64,000 bases of DNA, from assembly GCA_023382535.1 (NCBI GenBank), contig JAHDWA010000006.1, forward strand, positions 124,001-188,000. Reading direction: 5' to 3'. Position numbers and translations under genes: made by a program. Positions 37,248 through 45,792 of the stretch are shown in pieces; positions within the stretch are counted from its first letter, which is position 1, and each line of letters starts with the position of its first letter. Origin of the DNA: Anaerolineae bacterium (GTDB lineage: Bacteria; Chloroflexota; Anaerolineae; 4572-78; J111). Under the pieces are notes generated by a model. The model ran no database searches. It worked only from the letters and a program-made list of their open reading frames with translations, and was not told the DNA's origin.

Positions 37248-37541
37248 TGAATAATCCCCCTTCTTTGATTGAGCACTGCCTTGCGCATCGTTGGATTAGT
37301 TTGGCCGCGCCGTTTATAAAAGATATCAAAGCTGAAAGGGCACGAGTAGAGGTTAGTTAAAGAATTGTAACGGGGTAGGACAGTTGAAAAACAAAAAACG
37401 GAGATGACATTCTAGCGGACTATGGTCCGTTAGTCAAAAGGCTGCGTGTGGTGATGCTGGAAAATTGGAGATAAGTCGTTATACGATTCACCTTGACCGA
37501 TATTTGTGGTAAAATAGATCTATCAACTTAAGGAGCCAGCC
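37248..37541. other. Divergent intergenic region of about 290 bp
   Basis: Separates the minus-strand DUF11 gene and the plus-strand LPETG gene. Apart from the candidate promoter at 37487-37515 I see no gene, repeat or hairpin. Confidence 0.5.
37487..37515 (+). promoter_or_regulatory. Candidate sigma70 promoter of the LPETG surface protein gene
   Basis: TTCACC (37487-37492) and TAAAAT (37510-37515) have a 17-bp spacer and lie 27 bp before the ATG. Confidence 0.5.
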
Positions 37542-38741
37542 ATGAAATCTAGAGCCTTGTACCAGACCTTATTCATCGCCTTGGGACTGTTGGTATTGAC
37601 CCTGTTGAGCCTGGCTCAAATCCAGCGGATCAGCCGCGCCCAGGGGAGTGTCACCTTAAACAAAGTTCTGAACCGGACCAGCCCGGTGGTGCGCGTGGGC
37701 GAGGTGTTGAGCTTCACCATCACCCTGGTCAATGACGCCGGCTTTACCCTGACCAATGTGACCATGGTGGATACCTACAATTCAAGTGTGTTGGCCTTTG
37801 CCGGCGGCGCGCCCGCGCCGGATGGAATTGACGCCGGCAGCGGTGTCCTGACCTGGACCAACGTCGCCGCGCCGCCGATCCTGCCGGGTCAAACGCTAAC
37901 CTTTACCGTCTTCTTTACCGCCGAACACCCCCGTACCGCTGTAGTCAATAGGGTCAGGGCGCAGGATATTACCGGCACCATGGGTGCAATTTCCGATACC
38001 AATGCGACCGACGAAATAGATGAGGCGATTGGCGGGCAAGCCCCCCTCTTTAAGGCTATCTTCCCGCCGGGCAGCGTACCTCAGGTTGGTTTTCCGGTCA
38101 CTTTTACCCACATCATCACCAACGACGGCGCGGCACTAATGACCTACCTGCCCCTGACTGATACTTATAATGCCGCAATCCTGCAATTCAACTTTGCCAT
38201 TCCCAGCCCGACCCTCACCAGCCCAGGAATGCTTGTCTGGGCGGACTTGACGACAGATTTTGGCGATATTCCGCCCTTTGGTACGGTCGTGGTGACGACC
38301 GTCTTCACGGCAATGGCCCAGTTTAACGGCTCAGTTAATCAGGCCAGCACCGCCGGCGCGTTGGACGAGTTCAATAACACCTTGGCCGCAGGGTTTGCCC
38401 AGGCGCCCATTACCATTATCGGCGGCGGGCAAAACCTTGATGATAAGGTTGACGAGGACAACGATAATGACGATAACGATAATGACGAAGATATTCCGGC
38501 GCCGACGGCGACGGTGTCCGTCGTAAGTACAGCTACTCCCGCGGCAACCCCGACCTATGAGCAGTCTATCACTGATACGACCTCAGTGACCGGTACTGCC
38601 CCGGTGACCAGCAGTTCAACTCCCAAGTACTTGCCGGAAACAGGCCAGTGGGAGCTGAGCGGATGGTCTATCTTGGCCTGGGGACTAGGATTGCTGGGGG
38701 TGAGTTTATATCTCTTGAAGAAATTAAGGATTAACAATTGA
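37542..38741 (+). CDS. Sortase-type LPETG surface protein with DUF11 repeats
   Basis: 399 residues. Signal peptide, then two DUF11-type repeats (SVTLNKVLNRTSPVVRVGEVLSF; FKAIFPPGSVPQVGFPVTF), a very acidic D/N-rich stretch (about 300-320), a P/T-rich linker, LPETG at codons 38631-38645, a hydrophobic helix and a basic tail (KKLRINN). This order is the classical sortase sorting signal of Gram-positive cell-wall proteins. No sortase gene lies in the window. AAGGAG precedes the ATG. Predicted to be covalently attached to the cell surface; the acidic stretch could bind cations. Confidence 0.83.
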   Translation: MKSRALYQTLFIALGLLVLTLLSLAQIQRISRAQGSVTLNKVLNRTSPVVRVGEVLSFTITLVNDAGFTLTNVTMVDTYNSSVLAFAGGAPAPDGIDAGSGVLTWTNVAAPPILPGQTLTFTVFFTAEHPRTAVVNRVRAQDITGTMGAISDTNATDEIDEAIGGQAPLFKAIFPPGSVPQVGFPVTFTHIITNDGAALMTYLPLTDTYNAAILQFNFAIPSPTLTSPGMLVWADLTTDFGDIPPFGTVVVTTVFTAMAQFNGSVNQASTAGALDEFNNTLAAGFAQAPITIIGGGQNLDDKVDEDNDNDDNDNDEDIPAPTATVSVVSTATPAATPTYEQSITDTTSVTGTAPVTSSSTPKYLPETGQWELSGWSILAWGLGLLGVSLYLLKKLRINN

Positions 38742-38744
38742 CTG

Positions 38745-38779
38745 TTGACTATTAACGATTATCCATCGTCAATAGTCAA
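38745..38779. repeat. Hairpin after the LPETG gene
   Basis: TTGACTATTAACGAT (38745-38759) pairs with ATCGTCAATAGTCAA (38765-38779) with one mismatch and a 5-base loop. It starts four bases after the stop codon and may act as a terminator. The GACTATT/AATAGTC words recall other intergenic repeats in this window. Confidence 0.6.
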
Positions 38780-38802
38780 TAAAAGAAGAAGCGAGAACAA
38801 CC

Positions 38803-39840
38803 ATGATTTCCTCAACCGTTACTATCCAGCTCTATCCCGCCGAGGGGCGGCAGTGGGCGACGGTCGTCGTCGAAGGCGCTGACGATCCTACCCTGGCCCT
38901 GGCGGAAGCGGTCAAGGCTCTGGGGACAGAGATAGCCCGTTTTTATACTACGGCCGCTCCGCCCGGCGCACCCTTGGATTTGGGCAGCGTCGAACCTATG
39001 AATATGATCGCACCGGTCAATCCGGTCTCGGTCAGTAACTTACTCGGCCTGTCCGAAACCCTGCCCTGGGAAATCCAGCCGGGCGGGCAGGCTGTCCTCG
39101 ACCTGCCTCCGGTCGAAATCAGCGCCAGTGACCGGCAGGAACAGTATGAACTGGCCAGAGCCTGGAAAGTGACCGGGGGCCGGACTTCGCTGCGCGGCTT
39201 TGACCTGTCGCACCAGGATTTGAGCGGGGTGGATTTGGCCGGGGTGGATCTGAGCCAGTCAAATCTGGAGGGCGCTAAGCTGACCCAGGCCAATCTGGTG
39301 GGGGCCAATTTAAGCGACGCCGTTTTGAGCGTGGCTACCCTGACCGGGGCTAATCTCAAACAGGCCAACCTCAGCGGGGCTAACTTGATCGAGGTGGATT
39401 TGAGCAAGGTTAACCTGGAAGAGGCCGATTTGAGCGGGGCCAACTTGACCGAGGCAACTCTGCGCCAAACGAGTCTGGTCCGGGCCGTCCTGAGCAAAGC
39501 GGTGCTGAGCCAGGCTAACATGGTGCGGGTTAACTTGCACCGGGCTAATTTGGTCGAGGCGAATCTGGCCGAGGTTAATTTGTCCCAGGCCGATTTGACC
39601 GAGGCCAATTTAACCCAGGCCTTTCTCTACGAAGCCATCCTGTCCCGGGCCAATTTAGCCCGGGCTAATCTGGAACGGGCCAATTTGAGCCGGGCTAATC
39701 TGGCCCAGGCTGATCTCAGCCGCACCAACCTGGCTTATACTGATCTAAGCCTGGCCAACTTGAGCGAGGCCAATCTCAACGAGGCTACCCTACTTGACAC
39801 CGATTTTGAGGGCGCTATCATGCCAGAGGCTCAAGCATGA
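38803..39840 (+). CDS. Pentapeptide-repeat protein
   Basis: 345 residues. The first 125 residues are not repetitive and not recognised. From about 127 to 335 there are roughly forty A-[N/D]-L-x-x units (QANLVGANLSDAVL, RANLARANLERANL and similar), expected to fold as a right-handed quadrilateral beta-helix. No membrane segment. Such proteins may mimic DNA or act as scaffolds, but most have no assigned role. It is followed by the dus gene after 29 bp. The tandem coding repeats are diverged, unlike the Calx-beta duplication. Confidence 0.88.
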   Translation: MISSTVTIQLYPAEGRQWATVVVEGADDPTLALAEAVKALGTEIARFYTTAAPPGAPLDLGSVEPMNMIAPVNPVSVSNLLGLSETLPWEIQPGGQAVLDLPPVEISASDRQEQYELARAWKVTGGRTSLRGFDLSHQDLSGVDLAGVDLSQSNLEGAKLTQANLVGANLSDAVLSVATLTGANLKQANLSGANLIEVDLSKVNLEEADLSGANLTEATLRQTSLVRAVLSKAVLSQANMVRVNLHRANLVEANLAEVNLSQADLTEANLTQAFLYEAILSRANLARANLERANLSRANLAQADLSRTNLAYTDLSLANLSEANLNEATLLDTDFEGAIMPEAQA

Positions 39841-39869
39841 GCCAAACCGAGTGGTAGTAATTCAGAACA

Positions 39870-40925
39870 ATGGATTCTCAAGGGATTAACTTAACCCAAA
39901 CTAAACCAAGCTTCATGATTCGTCACATTCCCGTCTATGGAGATGTGATTCTGTCGCCGATGGCTGGATTTTCCGACAAACCTTACCGGCTCATCTGCCG
40001 TGAGTATGGCTCGGCTATGAGCTATACCGAGTTTGTTTCGGTGGACGGCATTTTGCATGGCAACGAGCGTACGGCGCAAATGCTGGAATTTGACCTGTCC
40101 GAGCGGCCGATGACCTTCCAAATTTTTGGCAGTGATGAGGACAAGATTGAGGAGGCCGCTCGCCGGATCGAACAGCTTGGCCCGGACATTATTGATTTGA
40201 ACATGGGTTGCTCGGTGCCGAAGGTGTCGGGCCGGGGGGCCGGGGCGGCGCTGCTGCGTGAGCCGGCCAAGATTGGGCGCATCTTTGCCCGGCTGACACG
40301 GGCACTCTGCGTACCGGTCACCGGCAAAATCCGCCTGGGCTGGGACAGCCAGTCGCTTAATTACCTGGAAGTGGCCAAAGTGCTGGAAGACAACGGGGCG
40401 GCTCTGATTGCCGTCCACGGGCGGACCAAAGCCCAGGCTTACAACGGCCAGGCCAACTGGGATGCTATTGCCGAAATCAAGGCGGCCGTCAAAATTCCGG
40501 TCATCGGCAACGGCGATGTCGCCTGTGTAGCCGACATCGAGCGGATCAAGCGTTACACCGGCTGCGACGGGGTCATGATCGCCCGCGCCGCCATCGGCAA
40601 TCCCTGGATTTTCCAGCGCAAGGACCTCCACGAGGTGACGCTGGCCGAGAAGTCAAAGTTGATCCACCGCCATTTAGATTTAATGCTGGGGTTTTACGGC
40701 GAGGAACGCGGCCTGATCCTGTTCCGCAAGCACGTCGTTAAATACGTGCGCGGCCTGGCCCACATTGCCCAGGTCAAAGCCCGCCTGGTGACATGCACCC
40801 GCCCGCAAGAATTTATTGAGTTGATGCACCAGTACGAGGTCGAAGCCGGCGAGCGCGCGGTCAGAGAGCTGAGAGAGACTGAAGCGGCCCTGCCGGCGCC
40901 GGAGTACTGCTGCGAGTTAGTTTGA
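39870..40925 (+). CDS. dus: tRNA-dihydrouridine synthase
   Basis: 351 residues. FMN-binding TIM barrel motifs: SPMAGFSDKPYR, the catalytic-cysteine motif NMGCSVPKVSGRGAG, GKIRLGW, VHGRTKAQAYNGQANW, IGNGDV and MIARAAIGNPWIF. Most like the DusB/NifR3 branch. It reduces uridines in tRNA D-loops using FMN and NADPH. The ribosome site is poor; ATG 39915 (MIRHIPVYGD) is an alternative start closer to the conserved region. Confidence 0.92.
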   Translation: MDSQGINLTQTKPSFMIRHIPVYGDVILSPMAGFSDKPYRLICREYGSAMSYTEFVSVDGILHGNERTAQMLEFDLSERPMTFQIFGSDEDKIEEAARRIEQLGPDIIDLNMGCSVPKVSGRGAGAALLREPAKIGRIFARLTRALCVPVTGKIRLGWDSQSLNYLEVAKVLEDNGAALIAVHGRTKAQAYNGQANWDAIAEIKAAVKIPVIGNGDVACVADIERIKRYTGCDGVMIARAAIGNPWIFQRKDLHEVTLAEKSKLIHRHLDLMLGFYGEERGLILFRKHVVKYVRGLAHIAQVKARLVTCTRPQEFIELMHQYEVEAGERAVRELRETEAALPAPEYCCELV

Positions 40926-41194
40926 CCGCTCAAGTTTATCGCAGTAGCTCCTAAAAGTCGAAATTAGTACACGGCGGCGTAAATAACTCCAGAGTACGTA
41001 GTAACCCCTTCAGGGGTCTAGGCGGCTAAAGCCGTTACTACAAACCACCGGCCGATTCCGCACGCTTCGATACACCCTGGGGGCACTCAGCGTGCGGAAT
41101 CGGCCTGAAAATGCACCCTGGGTAGGCCGAGCGAAGCGAGTGCCGTATCGAGGGGTGTATTTTCGGAGTAACTTATTAAATGCCAACAGAAACT
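40926..41194. repeat. Cluster of three palindromic elements
   Basis: First, GTAGTAAC (40998-41005) pairs with GTTACTAC (41034-41041) and encloses two small hairpins (ACCCC/GGGGT and CGGC/GCCG), giving a cruciform shape. Second, GGCCGATTCCGCACGC (41050-41065) is a perfect 16-bp inverse of 41090-41105. Third, CTGAAAATGCACCC near 41105 pairs imperfectly with GGGGTGTATTTTCGG ending at 41166, with GAGCGAAGCGAG in the loop. No gene is visible here. Confidence 0.75.
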
Positions 41195-41226
41195 AAAAGG
41201 GCCAACCGATAAGGTTGGCCCTTTTT
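41195..41226. terminator. Bidirectional terminator
   Basis: AAAGGGCCAACC (41196-41207) pairs perfectly with GGTTGGCCCTTT (41213-41224), with T tracts on both strands. It lies 47 bp after the stop of the minus-strand oxidoreductase gene. Confidence 0.85.
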
Positions 41227-41273
41227 GACTGGTTATATATCCCGCCGCCGAAAAGGGGAGGAGAAAAGGATGT

Positions 41274-42455
41274 TTAAAACTTAGTCCACTTCTGGCTGCT
41301 CTGGCTGCTCTCGACCACCTTCTCGATGAACTTGACCCCGCGCGCGCCGTCATAAACTGAGGGGAAATCCAGTTCAAGTTCATTCGGCTCGCGGCCGGAT
41401 AGCCTGGCTCGGATGGTGTCGCCCACGTTCATATAAATATTGCCAAAAGCTTCAAAGAAGGCTTCCGGGTGTCCCGAAGGGAGATGGGTCGCCCGAGCCG
41501 CCGCAGGGGAGAAAGCGCCGTTAGCCCGGCTGTAAATCTGAACCGCTCCGCTGGGCGGAATGAAGCGAAGCTGGTTAGGATGCTCCTGGTCCCAGAAAAG
41601 CCCGCCCTCGGTGCCGTAGACCCGAATGGTCAAGTGATTTTCCTCACCGGTGGCAATTTGAGAGACCCACAGCACCCCCCGCGCCCCGTTTTTGAAGCGC
41701 AGCAGCACACTGGCGTCGTCGTCCAGGCGGCGGCCAGGCACAAAGGTGTTCAAATCGGCGCAGAGCTCATCCAATTCCAGCCCGGTGATGTAGCTGGCCA
41801 GGTTTTCGCAATGGGAGCCGATATCGCCGACGGCTCCGGCAATACCGGAGCGGGCTGGGTCGGTGCGCCATTCGGCCTGCTTCTGCCCCTCTTCCTCAAT
41901 TTTCTTGAGGAGCCAGCCCTGCGGATATTCCACCACCACCCGCTGGATTTTGCCTAACTTGCCGGACTTGACCCAATCGCGGGCTTCTTTGACCATGGGG
42001 TAGCCGGTGTAGTTATGGGTGACGCCAAAGACAACTTTATTCTTTTCCACCGCCTCAATCAGCTTCTGGGCCTGCTCGCTGCTGTGGACCATGGGCTTGT
42101 CCAGAACGACATTGAATCCAGCCTCGACAAAGGCCAGTGCCGGCGCAAAGTGGGCATGATTGGGTGTCACAATAGAGACATAGTCAATCCGCTCACCCTC
42201 AGGCAGCTTACTTTCCTTTTCCAGCATCTCTTGCCATGTACCGTAATTACGTTCTGGGGACAACAACAAATCCTCACCCGAAAGTTTGGCTTTGCCCGGG
42301 TCGCTGGAGAGGGCGCCGGCCACAAATTCGGTAAAACCGTCAGAGATGGCCGCCCGGCGATGCACCGCACCGATAAAGGCGTCGCGCCCACCGCCAATCA
42401 TGCCAAATTTCAGTTTACGTTGCAGTTTAGTTACTTCCTCTTTGCCACTAACCAT
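41274..42455 (-). CDS. Gfo/Idh/MocA family oxidoreductase
   Basis: 393 residues. The Rossmann motif is altered from GxGxxG to [19 protein letters not shown] and DKPMVHS (the usual EKP motif with D) identify the family, and [17 protein letters not shown] contains the catalytic-type histidine. A strong AAAGGAGG site precedes the ATG. It is monocistronic between two repeat regions. Family members oxidise sugars, inositols or sugar amines; the length and the DIGSH motif resemble those acting on free sugars or cyclitols. Substrate unknown. Confidence 0.88.
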   Translation of the reverse strand: MVSGKEEVTKLQRKLKFGMIGGGRDAFIGAVHRRAAISDGFTEFVAGALSSDPGKAKLSGEDLLLSPERNYGTWQEMLEKESKLPEGERIDYVSIVTPNHAHFAPALAFVEAGFNVVLDKPMVHSSEQAQKLIEAVEKNKVVFGVTHNYTGYPMVKEARDWVKSGKLGKIQRVVVEYPQGWLLKKIEEEGQKQAEWRTDPARSGIAGAVGDIGSHCENLASYITGLELDELCADLNTFVPGRRLDDDASVLLRFKNGARGVLWVSQIATGEENHLTIRVYGTEGGLFWDQEHPNQLRFIPPSGAVQIYSRANGAFSPAAARATHLPSGHPEAFFEAFGNIYMNVGDTIRARLSGREPNELELDFPSVYDGARGVKFIEKVVESSQSSQKWTKF

Positions 42456-42493
42456 GTGAGAAAAATACCTCCTTTGGTATAAAAATAAGTAGG

Positions 42494-42671
42494 GTAGTAA
42501 TCAGTCAATGTCGTTAAGTTTAGCATCCTGAGCAGCGCGGAACGAAGTGGAGCGCGTATCGAAGGGTGCGAGTTGGCGATGATTTCCTGGCGGTGCAGCA
42601 CCCTTCGATACGGTTTCGCTTCGCTCAACCTACTCAGGATGCTGCTTAACTTAATGGCATTGACGGACTAC
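42494..42671. repeat. MITE-like 178-bp imperfect palindrome
   Basis: Starts GTAGT and ends ACTAC. Arms of about 80 bp match through GTCAATG, TTAAGTT, AGCATCCTGAG and a perfect 15-bp core CGTATCGAAGGGTGC (42555-42569) against 42598-42612. The short centre is unpaired. No coding sequence. Structure suggests a mobilised non-autonomous element or REP-type repeat; the GAGCGAAGCG words recur at 41.13 kb. Confidence 0.65.
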
Positions 42672-42870
42672 TGACTGCTGACTCCTGATTTATACACCTA
42701 AATTACATTTTTGAGAAATTGTACACTATTGGTAGTCAGCTTTTACCACAAAAATGGTCCGCTGGAAGGATAGAATTATGAACAGAAGAGTTATCTTTTT
42801 AACTCAGCTGGGTAAGGAATGAGGAATTTCCCCGACAAAACATGGCTAGGTTTTTCTGTAATGAAAAATC

Positions 42871-42912
42871 GCCTACATAGGTGTAGGCAGGAAGAAGCTG
42901 TCGAACTATAAT
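42871..42912 (+). promoter_or_regulatory. Candidate promoter with overlapping inverted repeat
   Basis: TATAAT at 42907-42912 lies 62 bp before the receiver-like gene. GCCTACA (42871-42877) is the exact inverse of TGTAGGC (42882-42888) and covers the place where the -35 should be, as an operator would. Confidence 0.4.
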
Positions 42913-42973
42913 AACAGTGTGGAGAAATCATGACAAGTGGAGTAGTGAAATCGAGACAGGGGAGAAATCAGCG

Positions 42974-43327
42974 ATGAATAACACAATTCGGGTCTTTATC
43001 GTTTCAGATTTTTTAATGTTTAAAAGCGGCCTCAAAAACCTGCTGTCTGATGCTCATATAGAAATCGTAGGGGAAGAGACGGACCTGGATCGAGCCGGTC
43101 ATCAGATTGAAAAATTGAGGCCCGACGTCATTATCTGGGGTCATAATAACGGGGGCAGCACCTCGTTGGGAGAAGCTATTCACTTTTTGGAAGCCAAGCC
43201 TGGCCTAAAAATCATTGATTTGAGTTTACACAGCAACGATATTGTTATCTACCAATCGGCTCGTAAGATAGCCGAAGATGTCCCGGATTTGGTAACAGCG
43301 GTAGAAAACGATCTGGTCCCCGCGTAA
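42974..43327 (+). CDS. Stand-alone receiver-like protein lacking phospho-site residues
   Basis: 117 residues from ATG 42974 (GGGGAGA upstream). The pattern follows the N-terminal receiver domain of NarL-type regulators (IRVFIVSDFLMFKSGLKNLL, LRPDVIIWG). The usual acidic pair after the first strand is reduced to one Asp (VSD), and the phospho-acceptor position reads G (IIWGHNN). There is no DNA-binding domain. It may be a pseudo-receiver sensing something other than phosphorylation, or a decaying gene. A remnant of a NarL-type histidine kinase lies on the opposite strand next to it. Confidence 0.6.
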   Translation: MNNTIRVFIVSDFLMFKSGLKNLLSDAHIEIVGEETDLDRAGHQIEKLRPDVIIWGHNNGGSTSLGEAIHFLEAKPGLKIIDLSLHSNDIVIYQSARKIAEDVPDLVTAVENDLVPA

Positions 43328-43339
43328 TCAACCGGTTTT

Positions 43340-43756
43340 CCATTTGAAAAGTGATTGGAACATTATCTGTAAGCCAAAGCTCGATGTCTTTCCTTTAACT
43401 GCATTGAGATCAAAGCCCCGGTCCGACAGCACTTTGGCTCGTAAGTAAGACTCTCCTCGCGCACATCGGTATAGTTTCGTTAATAACCTGCTTTAACTCC
43501 TGCAGCATAGCTGTAACCACACCCCTCAACGCCCTGTTGAAAAGAGTCAGGGCTATCCCATTTTCAGGTTCAACTGGCCTAGAGCTTGAGCTACGGTATC
43601 GTGAAGTTCTTGAGCCAGCCGGTTACGTTCGTGCATCCCGGTCAGCATGCCGAATGCTGTCAGTTGGCTTCGGCCTCTCGTCTTGCTGTTCGACTTCATA
43701 TAGGCGGACCCGTTCCAAAGCCTGGCGCACGGGTTGTGACCCTCAAATTTTGACAA
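43340..43756 (-). pseudogene. Remnant of a NarL-type (HisKA_3) histidine kinase
   Basis: The minus-strand frame at 43553-43756 contains HERNRLAQELHDTVAQALGQ, the HisKA_3 phospho-acceptor motif, then stops after LNLKMG. No ATPase domain is found downstream in any frame; the following 200 bp only hint at decayed helices. Only the H-box fragment is certain, and the extent given is approximate. It probably once formed a pair with a receiver protein. Confidence 0.6.
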
Positions 43757-43800
43757 TATCAGCTAAATATTGTATTATTGCCCCATACTACCTGTATACA
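43750..43800 (+). promoter_or_regulatory. Sigma70 promoter and candidate GntR operator of the catabolic cluster
   Basis: TTGACA (43750-43755), a 17-bp spacer and TATTAT (43773-43778) form a near-consensus promoter. The palindrome TGTATACA (43793-43800) lies just after the expected transcription start and resembles operators of FCD-type GntR regulators, so it could repress transcription when bound. Confidence 0.65.
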
Positions 43801-43844
43801 ACTTAAATACTGTAAGAATATGAATACAAGGGGAGTGTTCATAA

Positions 43845-44549
43845 GTGGCCAACGGGATGGACAAACTGGAACAGTATCTTATGGAAATGGACCGGATTGA
43901 CGAGTCCGACTCCCGTTTGCTGCGCCAGGTGGCTTATGAACGCATCCAGGAAGCCATTACTCACGCCAGCCTGGAACCTGGCGATCCCCTCTCCGAAACC
44001 CGCATTTCCAAAGCATTGGGCATTAGCCGTACCCCTGTCCGTGAAGCTTTGCAGCAACTCTCCCAAGAAGGTCTGGTCCACATTATCCCCGGCCGGGCGA
44101 TTACCGTCGCTGCCCCCTCGATGCAAGATATTTTTGATGCTATTCACGTCCGAGAGCTGCTAGAGCCGGAAGTTGTCCGGCTGGCGGCTGAATCCCTGCC
44201 TCTCCAGCAGCGAGAGGCTATCCAAACCCTCACTCAAGAAATGGAATACGCTGCCCGCAGGGGAGACCGGGCCGCTTGGTCTAAAATAGACATAAAATGG
44301 CACGAAACGCTCAATAATTCCTGCCCTAACCGCTTGCTGGGACAACTGACAATGCAGGCCAGGAATCGGATGCAAAAGGTCGGCGCTGATAATCGGGTCA
44401 CGGATCAGTACCTCATTGACGGTTCCCTGGAACATAGACAAATTATTGATGCAATTTTAGCGGGTGATGGCTCAACGGCTGAACACCTCATGCGGGAGCA
44501 TATCAAAGCCCTCAGAGAAAACATGGTCAAGCGTTTGGCCAGAACTTAA
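43845..44549 (+). CDS. GntR family transcriptional regulator, FCD (FadR) subfamily
   Basis: 234 residues starting at GTG 43845 with AGGGGAGT at good spacing. Winged helix: QVAYERIQEAITHASLEPGDPLSE then LGISRTPVREALQQLSQEGL. The helical FCD domain follows (IHVRELLEPEVVRLAAES), with conserved metal/effector residues in WHETL and EHRQIIDAI. It is 28 bp upstream of a Gfo/Idh dehydrogenase gene and likely controls that cluster through an effector such as a sugar acid. The binding candidate lies in its own promoter, suggesting autoregulation. Confidence 0.9.
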   Translation: MANGMDKLEQYLMEMDRIDESDSRLLRQVAYERIQEAITHASLEPGDPLSETRISKALGISRTPVREALQQLSQEGLVHIIPGRAITVAAPSMQDIFDAIHVRELLEPEVVRLAAESLPLQQREAIQTLTQEMEYAARRGDRAAWSKIDIKWHETLNNSCPNRLLGQLTMQARNRMQKVGADNRVTDQYLIDGSLEHRQIIDAILAGDGSTAEHLMREHIKALRENMVKRLART

Positions 44550-44577
44550 CCATTTTTAAATCAGATAGGAGACTATT

Positions 44578-45720
44578 ATGAAAAAACTTAATATTGGCCT
44601 TGTCGGCTATGGGTTCATGGGGCGGGCGCATTCGAACGCTTTTCGCCAGGCGAACCACTTCTTTGACCTGAAATATCAACTGGTACTGAAGGCCGCCTGC
44701 GCCCGCAACGAAGAGAATATACGCGCTTTCGCTCAGACTGCCGGCTGGGAAAGCTACGAGACCGACTGGCGCAAATTGGTGGAGCGCGACGACATTGACG
44801 TCATAGACATTGCTGCGCCCAACAATATCCACCGTGAGATAGCTCTGGCCGCTGCCGCCGCCGGCAAAATGATCTGGTGCGAAAAGCCGCTGGCGCGGAA
44901 TGGCGAAGAGGGCAGGGAGATGGTGGCTGCGGTTAAGAAAGCCGGTGTGCCGAATATGGTCTGGTACAACTACCGGCGTGTCCCCGCGGTCACTCTGGCC
45001 AAAAAGATCATTGATGAAGGCAAGTTGGGAAAGATCTATCACTATCGGGCCAACTTCCTACAGGACTGGACGATTTCCACGGATCTGCCGCAGGGCGGCC
45101 AGGGTTTGTGGCGGCTCGACGTTGATGCGGCCGGCTCGGGGGTTACGGGCGATCTCCTGGCCCACTGTATTGATACGGCCATCTGGCTCAACGGCGGCAT
45201 CAGCCGCGTCTCAGCCCGGACCGAAACCTTCGTCAAGGAGCGCTTCCATAATCTTACCGGGAAGGTCGAGCCTGTTGGTATAGACGATGCCTCTCTCGTT
45301 ATGTGCGATTTTGCCAATGGGTCGCTCGGCCTGTTTGAAGCAACCCGCTATGCTCGTGGGCATAAAGCGCTCTATACCTTTGAGATCAACGGCCAGCATG
45401 CTTCCATCAAGTGGGATCTGCATGATCTGCATCGCCTGGAATACTTTGACCACCGCGATGAAGGTAAGCTGCGGGGCTGGCGTTCCATTCATGTGACAGA
45501 CAACGGCGGCGACCATCCTTACATGGACCACTGGTGGGTGCCCGGACTGCAGATCGGGTATGAACATTCGTTTATCCATCAGGTGGCCGATTTCCTGAAA
45601 GGTCTGGAAACGGGCGAAGTGACGCAGCCGGACTTTGAGAACGCGTTGATAACCCAGGATGTCTGCGATGCCATTCTTAGTTCGGGCAAGAATGGGCAGT
45701 GGGTCCAGGTTGAAAGCTAA
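44578..45720 (+). CDS. Gfo/Idh/MocA family dehydrogenase (catabolic cluster)
   Basis: 380 residues. NAD-binding [12 protein letters not shown] at 8-19, the EKP motif in WCEKPLARN, and a C-terminal domain with [16 protein letters not shown] bearing the catalytic-type histidine. TAGGAG precedes the ATG. Placed between the GntR regulator and TIM-barrel isomerases, a typical arrangement for oxidation and isomerisation of a sugar, inositol or sugar acid. This copy is only distantly similar to the two other Gfo/Idh proteins of the window. Confidence 0.9.
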   Translation: MKKLNIGLVGYGFMGRAHSNAFRQANHFFDLKYQLVLKAACARNEENIRAFAQTAGWESYETDWRKLVERDDIDVIDIAAPNNIHREIALAAAAAGKMIWCEKPLARNGEEGREMVAAVKKAGVPNMVWYNYRRVPAVTLAKKIIDEGKLGKIYHYRANFLQDWTISTDLPQGGQGLWRLDVDAAGSGVTGDLLAHCIDTAIWLNGGISRVSARTETFVKERFHNLTGKVEPVGIDDASLVMCDFANGSLGLFEATRYARGHKALYTFEINGQHASIKWDLHDLHRLEYFDHRDEGKLRGWRSIHVTDNGGDHPYMDHWWVPGLQIGYEHSFIHQVADFLKGLETGEVTQPDFENALITQDVCDAILSSGKNGQWVQVES

Positions 45721-45723
45721 AGG

Positions 45724-45746
45724 GCGCTGCTTTTTTCCGGCAGCGC
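45724..45746 (+). other. Small intergenic hairpin
   Basis: GCGCTGC (45724-45730) pairs with GCAGCGC (45740-45746). The T run is in the loop, so it is not a typical terminator; it may stabilise the upstream mRNA or reduce readthrough. Confidence 0.4.
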
Positions 45747-45792
45747 TAAAAATATTTTAATGATAAACCTACCTTAACAGGAGAAAGTGAAA

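Noticed and set aside
43537..43806. 89-codon plus-strand frame
   Set aside because: Antisense to the histidine kinase remnant whose H-box motif is recognisable on the minus strand.
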